A DNA stretch of 8,676 nucleotides. Origin: Eubacteriales bacterium (GTDB lineage Bacteria > Bacillota > Clostridia > Christensenellales > SZUA-584). Of this stretch, positions 1-6,442 are shown one piece after another; position 1 is the stretch's first letter, and each line of letters begins with the position of its first letter. Where the stretch lies: contig JAQTSP010000101.1 in the NCBI GenBank assembly GCA_028711205.1, positions 1-8,676 of the forward strand, read 5' to 3'. A program made the position numbers and the translations under genes. The notes below the pieces were generated by a model. It was not told where the DNA came from, made no database searches, and saw nothing but the letters and a program-made list of their open reading frames with translations.

Positions 1-2
1 GC

Positions 3-755
3 CAGGGGTTAGAAGGTATTTTGGGCAGCTTCTCGGAAGATATAGAATTTATCGGAGCGAAAGAAGCTGCTGAAACTTCAATTAAGGATATCCCCGATAT
101 TGAAAAGTATACCCTTATATATCTTGAGGATAATATTTTCGATCCGGCTGCGTATGAGGCGGACGCGCTCTACGACCTGTCGCCTGTACGTATCGCGGAC
201 AACGAAAACGATTATCTGACAGTTCCCGGCGAAGTGCAATATTTGACTGACGATTTTCAGTTTGTTGACTATAACCGGCTTGAAGACGTGACAACGCTCA
301 AAGTCCTGTCACCAGGTACGGTCTGTGTGATGACACGGCTCGGCATGCCTTTGATGTGGAAGATCACTATTGCCGTATTGATACTCGTCGTGTTCGCCGT
401 GATACTGCCGCTTGTTTTGTCAAAACTCCGCAAACGCAGCAGAGGCGCCATCATCGGCATTGCGGGCGAGTACAAAGGTGCAAAGTTCAAAATGAAGGAT
501 GGCGAGGAAGTCATAATCGGCAGAGACCCGGGGCTTGCTAACGTGGTGTTAATGAGCGGCAGCGGGCTGATCAGCCGAAAACACTGCGGTGTCCGTTATG
601 ACAGGCAGAAGAACATATATTGGATAACGGACTATTCCACGAAAGGCACATACACAAAAAACGGCGAGAGGATAAAAGTCAATCAGCAAAACGGCCTGCG
701 CGGCGGAAACGTCATCTGCCTCGGCAACAACGAAAACATGTTCAAGCTGCAGTAA
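3..755 (+). CDS. Membrane-anchored FHA domain protein, 5' end outside the window
   Basis: The frame is open to the left edge, so the N-terminus is missing. A TTG at 21 is the first start-like codon, but the part before the membrane helix has no signal peptide of its own, which argues for a start further upstream. Numbering from that TTG, residues 1-111 are acidic and polar, residues 113-134 form one hydrophobic helix, and the basic stretch KLRKRSR at 135-141 follows. By the positive-inside rule this places the C-terminus in the cytoplasm. Residues 146-244 are an FHA fold: IIGRDP at 165-170, SRKH at 185-188 and NG at 214-215 match the conserved Gly-Arg, Ser-x-x-His and Asn-Gly of phosphothreonine-binding FHA domains. 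The protein probably docks threonine-phosphorylated partners at the membrane, plausibly products of the three downstream kinases; that pairing is inferred from context. The outside domain is not recognised. Confidence 0.88.
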   Translation, partial: QGLEGILGSFSEDIEFIGAKEAAETSIKDIPDIEKYTLIYLEDNIFDPAAYEADALYDLSPVRIADNENDYLTVPGEVQYLTDDFQFVDYNRLEDVTTLKVLSPGTVCVMTRLGMPLMWKITIAVLILVVFAVILPLVLSKLRKRSRGAIIGIAGEYKGAKFKMKDGEEVIIGRDPGLANVVLMSGSGLISRKHCGVRYDRQKNIYWITDYSTKGTYTKNGERIKVNQQNGLRGGNVICLGNNENMFKLQ

Positions 756-791
756 CGCCGCCGTAGGCATAAGCGTTTTGGAGGAGAAACA

Positions 792-902
792 ATGCAAATC
801 GGCCCTGTCGATGTTCTGGGCACAGAGGCCGTGGTATATGAACGCCTGGTTATGGCTCATTGTGATTATTATGGTCATATTATTCCTGTAGACTGCGCAT
901 AA
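792..902 (+). CDS. Possible 36-residue micro-gene (frame uncertain)
   Basis: An ATG at 792 sits five bases after a very good ribosome site, GGAGGAG at 780-786, and opens a frame of 36 codons (MQIGPVDVLG...PVDCA) ending at TAA 900-902. The strength of the ribosome site is the main argument that something is translated here. The peptide resembles nothing I recognise and has no membrane helix. The overlapping frame one base later (811-891) looks far more protein-like, so this frame may be the result of a one-base insertion. The stop codon lies inside the ribosome site of the first kinase, which would allow translational coupling. Confidence 0.33.
   Translation: MQIGPVDVLGTEAVVYERLVMAHCDYYGHIIPVDCA
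811..891 (+). other. Overlapping frame encoding a membrane-helix peptide
   Basis: Read from ATG 811 to TAG 889-891, this frame gives 26 residues: an aromatic and basic start (MFWAQRPWYMNA) followed by the strongly hydrophobic WLWLIVIIMVILFL, a textbook single membrane segment. It has no ribosome site of its own before 811. Upstream the frame stays open to a TTG at 778. Removing one A from the AAA at 796-798 would join it to the well-placed ATG at 792 and give a 32-residue single-pass micro-protein. It could therefore be a frameshifted small membrane protein, an assembly error, or chance hydrophobicity. Confidence 0.35.
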
Positions 903-906
903 GGAG
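900..906 (+). promoter_or_regulatory. Ribosome site of kinase 1, overlapping an upstream stop codon
   Basis: TAAGGAG contains the stop codon of the 792-902 frame (TAA, 900-902) and a strong AAGGAG core at 901-906, seven bases before ATG 914. It fixes the kinase start and suggests coupled translation if the small frame is used. Confidence 0.7.
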
Positions 907-913
907 AAAAACA

Positions 914-1873
914 ATGGCACAAACCCGCTGCATGCGGTGCATGAAAGAGTACAAAAAAGAATACGGTGTTTGCCCGCATTGCGGATATGTGCCGGAAGCG
1001 GCAGCCGTGAATCCGCTGTATCTGCCCGAAGGCACGGTGCTGGACGGCAAATACCTTGTCGGCACGGCAGTCGGCCACGGTGGTTTTGGTATCACTTATG
1101 TCGCGTTTGATTTAAGCCTTGAGCATAAAGTGGCGATCAAGGAGTATTTCCCGTACGGGCTTTCGACGAGGACAACCGAAAGGCCGACCGTGCTGCCGAT
1201 GACCACGCAGGACGCGGAGACCAACTACCGGTACGGCAGGGAAAAGTTTATCGAGGAAGCAAGGACGCTGGCAAAATTCAGCAGGCTCGATTCGATCGTG
1301 TCCGTGCTGACGTGTTTTTCACAGAACAACACCGCTTATATCGTGATGGAATACCTCGATGGCGAAGACCTGCTGCAATACGTCAAGCGCAGAGGCGGCA
1401 AGCTGGAATGGGATGAAACGCTCCGGCTGATCGTGCCGGTGTTCGATGCGCTCATGGCGATACACGACGCGGGTATGATACACAGGGACATATCGCCCGA
1501 CAATATATTTATAACAAACAACAGTGAAATCAAACTGCTCGATTTCGGTACCGCGCGGTTCGCGATGGGCGAGAAGTCAAAGTCGCTGTCGGTGATACTA
1601 AAGCCGGGGTACGCGCCGCCCGAGCAGTATTTTTCGCGGGGAAAGCAGGGGCCATGGACGGATATCTACGCACTGGCGGCGACGGTATACCGCGTTGTGA
1701 CAGGGCAGAGCCCCGCGGACGCTGTCGAGAGGCAGATGAACGTATCGCTTGACCTCTCGGACGGGCTCGGCGAGAACGTGCCAGATACCGCAAAAAAAGC
1801 GCTTTTAAAGGCGCTTGCGCTGGAGCCGGGGGAACGGCCGCAGACGGTAGCCGAATTCCGGCAAGAGCTGTAC
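914..1873 (+). repeat. Kinase cassette, copy 1 of 3
   Basis: This is the first of three direct repeats of about 960 bases, each encoding the zinc ribbon plus kinase domain (residues 1-320). By hand count it is about 79% identical in protein to copy 2 and about 76% to copy 3, with no insertion or deletion in any pair. Several stretches are nearly identical in DNA, including third codon positions, for example around 1010-1050 and 1562-1615. Confidence 0.9.
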
Positions 1874-3352
1874 GGGGCGCGGTCAGGGCAGCAAAGCGCG
1901 CCGCGGCCTAAAGACAGCGGTACGCCCGATGCACACGATGCATCCAGCCAGCCAAAACCGGACGAGGTGTACGCATGGGCCAGGCCGTCACGGGCAGAAC
2001 AGCAAGGGGACGATTGGCTAAACGGATATCATGACAGCCAAAAAGAGCCTGACGGGTCCAAAGAAAACGATGAATCCGGTACCGATGATTTTTATCACCG
2101 GCCGGGAAAAGAAAGCCTTGGGATCGCCCATCCTGAGACAAAGAAGCTGAGAAAGCGGATACTTTTTGCCGTGATCGCTGCGGCGCTTGCGACCGGGTTA
2201 TATTTTTTGATTACCGAGATTGACAAATCTCAGCGGTATCAAACTGCGTTTGACTACTATTACAGCGGCCAATATGAGACCGCCGCACAGTATTTTTGGG
2301 AACTGGACGGTTATTCGGATGCTTACTATTGGTACGATAACGCACACGCATATGCTTTGCTGGACAATGGCGACTATGACGCGGCCAGAGAAATATTTAG
2401 CTATCTTTCGAATACCGATATGGTCAATGAGTGTGATTACCGCAAGGCGGAGCAATGGCTGTCAGAAGGAGATTATAACGGCGCAAAAACGCTGTTTTTG
2501 GGCATTGGAGAAACGGAGAGGGCCAACGAATGCGATTATCTACAGGCTGATCTGTATCTGTCAGAAGGAGATTATGACAGCGCAAAGGCATTGTTTTTAA
2601 ACATCGGGGAGATAGACAGAGCCAACGAATGCGATTATCAGAAAGCCAACGACCTGCTTTATATGGGAGAGCAGGAGGCCGCGTTTGAAATATTGCTCAG
2701 TCTTGAGTCGAACGGAGGATATGCGGACTCGTACCAAATCGTTCTGAGCATACAGGAGGAAATGATCAATTCGGTCTTTGGCGGTCTGGACAATATCATT
2801 GTTCCAGAGGCATATTCCGATTTTCCCGCGCTGTTTTATCAGCTGGATGAGATGCGGGCGCTGGCCGAAACATACGATATTGACGATGTCGTATCGGATG
2901 CCATCGATACAAAATTCAACGAACTTCTTCCGGCGTATGAGACGGCGTATTTTGAAAACGTGCTGGTTGGCCAAAAGGAGTTTAACAGCAATTATTTTTC
3001 AAAAATTAGCCTGACGACTTCTGTTAACTGGTCTGTATTGAGGAATCGAATTACAAGCCGGTTCGATTACCCGGTCGAAAGGTTGGAAGTGTATTGTTCT
3101 TTGAAGGACGCCGGAGCAGGGCTTACATTAATTTATGAAATCTATAAAATTGAAATGGACACAGATACAAAATTACTTGAGGTCGAAACCAGTGCGGATA
3201 CAAGGTATGTCACATATGATTATGCGACAGAATGGGTAACGACTGGGAATGAGGATCCCGGGTACCAGCCGGGGATCTACCATCTCAAAGCAATAAGAGA
3301 AGATAACGGAGAAGTTCTTGCATCGTTATATTTTTCTGTCGGAAGAAACTAG
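914..3352 (+). CDS. Kinase 1: zinc-ribbon Ser/Thr kinase with extracytoplasmic TPR-like repeats
   Basis: This is an 812-residue transmembrane protein kinase. Residues 6-23 hold two Cys pairs (C6-x2-C9, C20-x2-C23), a small zinc ribbon. The kinase domain spans about 47-320: glycine loop GHGGFGITY at 54-62, VAIK with ATP-binding K76, likely helix-C glutamate E114 or E115, catalytic loop HRDISPDN at 190-197 (D192, N197), DFG at 210-212, APPEQY at 234-239, DIYALA at 250-255, and R308 in the last subdomain. A polar linker (321-410) with KKLRKR leads into one membrane helix at about 415-434. Outside lie five 33-34-residue TPR-like helical repeats (442-608) and a C-terminal beta-rich region (about 680-812) that I do not recognise. 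The repeats probably bind a protein or cell-wall ligand and control the kinase inside; this is inference. The start ATG is set by AAGGAG and by its match to the start of kinase 2. The only departure from catalytic consensus is Ser at 194, where most Ser/Thr kinases have Lys. Confidence 0.93.
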   Translation: MAQTRCMRCMKEYKKEYGVCPHCGYVPEAAAVNPLYLPEGTVLDGKYLVGTAVGHGGFGITYVAFDLSLEHKVAIKEYFPYGLSTRTTERPTVLPMTTQDAETNYRYGREKFIEEARTLAKFSRLDSIVSVLTCFSQNNTAYIVMEYLDGEDLLQYVKRRGGKLEWDETLRLIVPVFDALMAIHDAGMIHRDISPDNIFITNNSEIKLLDFGTARFAMGEKSKSLSVILKPGYAPPEQYFSRGKQGPWTDIYALAATVYRVVTGQSPADAVERQMNVSLDLSDGLGENVPDTAKKALLKALALEPGERPQTVAEFRQELYGARSGQQSAPRPKDSGTPDAHDASSQPKPDEVYAWARPSRAEQQGDDWLNGYHDSQKEPDGSKENDESGTDDFYHRPGKESLGIAHPETKKLRKRILFAVIAAALATGLYFLITEIDKSQRYQTAFDYYYSGQYETAAQYFWELDGYSDAYYWYDNAHAYALLDNGDYDAAREIFSYLSNTDMVNECDYRKAEQWLSEGDYNGAKTLFLGIGETERANECDYLQADLYLSEGDYDSAKALFLNIGEIDRANECDYQKANDLLYMGEQEAAFEILLSLESNGGYADSYQIVLSIQEEMINSVFGGLDNIIVPEAYSDFPALFYQLDEMRALAETYDIDDVVSDAIDTKFNELLPAYETAYFENVLVGQKEFNSNYFSKISLTTSVNWSVLRNRITSRFDYPVERLEVYCSLKDAGAGLTLIYEIYKIEMDTDTKLLEVETSADTRYVTYDYATEWVTTGNEDPGYQPGIYHLKAIREDNGEVLASLYFSVGRN
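2441..2638 (+). repeat. Tandem 99-base duplication encoding two TPR-like units
   Basis: Units 2441-2539 and 2540-2638 encode residues 510-542 and 543-575 of kinase 1. Both contain LSEGDY, an A-K-x-LFL stretch, and end in RANECDY. The DNA CTGTCAGAAGGAGATTAT occurs in both, and the end of each unit is almost identical. The flanking units (442-509 and 576-608) are more diverged. A recent internal duplication by unequal recombination or slippage explains this best. Confidence 0.85.
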
Positions 3353-3363
3353 TTATTTTTGAT

Positions 3364-3373
3364 GGAGCAAGGA
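3364..3373 (+). promoter_or_regulatory. Ribosome site that decides the kinase 2 start
   Basis: GGAG at 3364-3367 (nine bases before ATG 3377) and AAGGA at 3369-3373 both point to ATG 3377. An earlier in-frame ATG at 3362 and TTG at 3359 are overlapped by or adjacent to these signals, have no ribosome site of their own, and would add residues that kinases 1 and 3 lack. Confidence 0.65.
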
Positions 3374-3376
3374 AAC

Positions 3377-4336
3377 ATGGCACAAACACGCTGCATGCGG
3401 TGCATGCAGGAATACAAAAAAGAATACGGCGTCTGCCCGTTCTGCGGATATGTATCGGAAGCGGCGGCCGCGAATCCGCTGTATCTGCCCGAAGGCACGG
3501 TGCTGGACGGCAAATACATGATCGGCACGGCGGTCGGGCACGGCGGGTTCGGCATCACCTACGTGGCTTTTGATCTGGCACTCGAGCGCAAGGTGGCAAT
3601 CAAAGAATATTTCCCGTCAGGGCTTTCGACACGGACAAGCGGCAACCTGACGATATTTCCGTTTACGATGCAGGACGCGGAAAAAAACTACCGGTACGGC
3701 AGGGACAAATTTATAGAGGAAGCGCGTACGCTGGCGCGGTTCAGCAGTCTCGATTCGATCGTGTCCGTGCTGACGTGCTTTACAGAGAACAATACCGCTT
3801 ATATCGTGATGGAATACCTCGACGGCGAAGACCTGATGAAATATGTTAAACGTCAGGGCGGCAGGATCGGATGGGATGAAACGCTTCGGCTGACCGCACC
3901 TGTATTCGACGCGCTCACGGCGATACACGCGGCGGGCATGATACACAGGGACATCTCGCCCGACAATATATTCCTGACAAGCGGCGGTGAAACCAAGCTG
4001 CTCGATTTCGGTACCGCGCGTTTTGCGATGGGCGAGAAGTCAAAGTCGCTGTCGGTGATATTAAAACCGGGGTACGCGCCGCCCGAGCAGTATACGTCAA
4101 GAGGCAAGCAGGGCCCGTGGACGGATATCTACGCGCTGGCGGCGACGATATACAGAGTGGTGACAGGCGGAACACCGGCGGATGCGGTGGAACGGCAGCT
4201 GGGTACCGCCTTGGAGCGGCCGGGCAGCCTGGGCACCGGAATATCCAAGACGGCCGAAGCGGCATTAATAAAGGCGCTTGAGCTGGAGCCTGAAAAAAGG
4301 CTTCAGACGATAGAAGAGTTCAGGCAGAAGCTTTTT
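3377..4336 (+). repeat. Kinase cassette, copy 2 of 3
   Basis: This copy is closest to copy 1; the first 20 residues differ at one position (K11 to Q). It is about 72% identical in protein to copy 3 by hand count. The homology ends abruptly after about residue 320, where the sensor region begins. Confidence 0.9.
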
Positions 4337-5467
4337 CCGGCACAAAGGACGCGGATTCAGATGAGTGATATGAACACTGCGGAGGGCATGTTCTATCAGG
4401 AACCGACGCCGGGTGATACCGATGAATATCATCAAAAAAATGAATTTATTGACGAAACAGATGGGAATATGATCCATATGCGGAAAATGATCAATGATAA
4501 ATTTGATGATTACGCATTGGAAGATGAAATAAGGGCGCTGCTTCTCAATGAAGAAGACGACGTTTTTGATAGCGACATGAAAAGCATAACGGAACTCGAT
4601 GCGCCGAATAAGGATATAAAAAGCATCGAAGTCCTATATTACTGCACGGCAATCGAAAAACTGAATTTAAGCGATAACAAGATCAAAGACATATATCCGC
4701 TGGAAGGCTTGGTGAACTTGAAGAGCCTTGACTTGAGCTACAACAGGATCAAAGACATTGACCCTCTTGAAGAGCTGACGCAGCTGGAACGACTTGATCT
4801 CTGTGAAAATAAAATAAGCGATATCTTTGCCTTGGAAGGCTTGACCAATATCAGGCAGCTGTATTTAAGCGGAAACAAAGTTAAGAACATGGATGTGTTA
4901 TCAGGCCTGAAGAGCTTAAAGGCGCTGCATCTGAATGAGACGGGCATCAAAGACATTTCTTTTTTAGAGATGCTGGCCAGCTTAGAAGAACTGCTGCTTT
5001 TTAATAACGATATCGAAGATTTTGGTTTTTTGCCTGGGCTGAAACAACTTCAGATTCTTGACCTGAGCGATACACTGATCAAGGATATTGGTATGCTGTC
5101 AGATATGACCCGGCTGAGGAGCTTATTCTTAGATAATATCGTTTTGTATGATATCGGCCCGCTGGCACAATTAACAAAAATGGAGAGATTAAGTATCAGT
5201 TATAATTATGTAAAAGATTTAAACCCGCTGAAAAGCCTTGCGAACATTAAGGATCTGGATCTAAGAGCGAACGATATTGATGACTGCCGGCCATTATCAG
5301 GGCTGAGAGATTTAGAGAAATTGGATTTACGGGACAACTGCATCACGGATATTCAGACAATTCCGAAGCTGCCGAACCTGAAGAGTCTGATGCTGTCCGG
5401 CAACCCGATTGATGATTACGGCCCGCTAAAAGAATATTACGGCAAATTGCCTTACAAAGATTTTTAG
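3377..5467 (+). CDS. Kinase 2: zinc-ribbon Ser/Thr kinase with LRR tail and no membrane helix
   Basis: This is a 696-residue protein. The zinc ribbon (C6, C9, C20, C23) and the kinase domain (about 47-320) match kinase 1 position for position: K76, HRDISPDN 190-197, DFG 210-212, APPEQY 234-239, R308. Residues 321-403 are acidic and hydrophilic, with no hydrophobic segment long enough to cross the membrane. From I404 to G689 run thirteen leucine-rich repeats in exact 22-residue phase (starts at 404, 426, 448 ... 668), of the LxxLxLxxNxIxDIxPLxxL type seen in SDS22- and internalin-like proteins. The first repeat is degenerate and the last runs into the short end LPYKDF. Unlike its two sisters, this kinase should be soluble, so its LRR arc would bind a cytoplasmic partner or substrate. 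The gene begins 24 bases after kinase 1 and ends 15 bases before kinase 3. The LRR part is much more AT-rich than the kinase part, which fits a mosaic origin. Confidence 0.92.
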   Translation: MAQTRCMRCMQEYKKEYGVCPFCGYVSEAAAANPLYLPEGTVLDGKYMIGTAVGHGGFGITYVAFDLALERKVAIKEYFPSGLSTRTSGNLTIFPFTMQDAEKNYRYGRDKFIEEARTLARFSSLDSIVSVLTCFTENNTAYIVMEYLDGEDLMKYVKRQGGRIGWDETLRLTAPVFDALTAIHAAGMIHRDISPDNIFLTSGGETKLLDFGTARFAMGEKSKSLSVILKPGYAPPEQYTSRGKQGPWTDIYALAATIYRVVTGGTPADAVERQLGTALERPGSLGTGISKTAEAALIKALELEPEKRLQTIEEFRQKLFPAQRTRIQMSDMNTAEGMFYQEPTPGDTDEYHQKNEFIDETDGNMIHMRKMINDKFDDYALEDEIRALLLNEEDDVFDSDMKSITELDAPNKDIKSIEVLYYCTAIEKLNLSDNKIKDIYPLEGLVNLKSLDLSYNRIKDIDPLEELTQLERLDLCENKISDIFALEGLTNIRQLYLSGNKVKNMDVLSGLKSLKALHLNETGIKDISFLEMLASLEELLLFNNDIEDFGFLPGLKQLQILDLSDTLIKDIGMLSDMTRLRSLFLDNIVLYDIGPLAQLTKMERLSISYNYVKDLNPLKSLANIKDLDLRANDIDDCRPLSGLRDLEKLDLRDNCITDIQTIPKLPNLKSLMLSGNPIDDYGPLKEYYGKLPYKDF
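4586..5443 (+). repeat. Thirteen in-phase 66-base LRR units of kinase 2
   Basis: These units encode residues 404-689. Every unit is exactly 66 bases, but they are well diverged in sequence, especially units 5-9 (for example LHLNETGIKDI, LFNNDIEDF, LFLDNIVLYDI). This suggests an older array under selection for length rather than a fresh expansion. Confidence 0.88.
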
Positions 5468-5482
5468 AACTGAGGATAAAAC

Positions 5483-6442
5483 ATGACGCTGATACGCTGC
5501 ATGAAATGCATGAGAGAATTTGACGGGGCATACGAGGTCTGCCTGTACTGCGGGTACAAAAGAGGTCTTGAACCGGTCAATCCGCTGTATCTGCCCGAAG
5601 GCACGGTGCTTGACGGCAAATACCTGATCGGCACGGCTGTCGGGCATGGCGGCTTCGGTATCACCTACGTGGCGTTTGACTTAAGCCTCGACCGCAAGGT
5701 GGCGATCAAGGAGTATTTTCCGTACGGGCTCTCGACGCGCACGAGCGAAAGCCCGACCGTGCTGCCGATGACGACGCAGGATGCGGAGGACAACTACCGG
5801 TATGGCAGGGAAAAGTTCATCGAGGAGGCCAGGACGCTGGCGCGGTTCAACCAGCTCGATTCCATCGTGTATATCACCGGATACTTTTCGCAGAACAACA
5901 CCGCCTATATCGTGATGGAATACCTCGATGGCGTGGATCTGCTGCAATATATTAAGAGCAGGGGTGGAAAAATCAGCTGGGAAGAAACGCTTCATATTCT
6001 TGCGCCCGTGTTCGACGCGCTTATGGCGATACACGCGGCAGGCATGATACACAGGGACATCTCGCCCGACAACATATTCATCACAATCGGCGGCAAAACA
6101 AAACTTCTTGACTTTGGTACGGCACGGTTCGCGATGGGCGAGAAATCAAAGTCGCTGTCGGTGATCTTAAAACCGGGGTACGCGCCGACAGAGCAATACT
6201 CGTCGCGCGGCAAGCAGGGGCCGTGGACGGACGTCTACGCGCTCGCGGCGACGATATACCGCGCGGTAACAGGAGAAATACCCGTTGACGCCGTCGACCG
6301 TCAGATGGGTGAAAAATTAGAGATGCCGGACAGTCTGGGCGCGGTGATGCCGCCAAATGTGAAAGATGCGCTGATGAGAGCGCTTTCGCTTGAGCCGGGG
6401 AAACGGCCGCAGACGATCGCGGAATTCAGGCATGAGCTGTAT
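5483..6442 (+). repeat. Kinase cassette, copy 3 of 3
   Basis: This is the most diverged copy. Most of its differences fall in residues 1-31 (zinc-ribbon surroundings), 121-134, 151-174 and 261-300, while residues 207-235 around the activation loop are unchanged from the other two copies. Confidence 0.9.

Noticed and set aside
269..514. Minus-strand frame of 81 codons inside the FHA gene
   Set aside because: It lies opposite the membrane helix and FHA coding region, which has strong domain evidence on the plus strand.
3359..3376. Earlier start (TTG 3359 or ATG 3362) for kinase 2
   Set aside because: The ribosome signals lie within or after these codons, and the sister kinases begin at the position equivalent to ATG 3377.
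875..5664. Similar minus-strand reading frames opposite the start of each kinase (near 875-1095, 3349-3558 and 5426-5664), sharing FAVxHRAFGQIQRI
   Set aside because: They are antisense to the conserved 5' part of the three kinase copies. Their likeness follows from the cassette repeat, and none has a credible ribosome site or domain.
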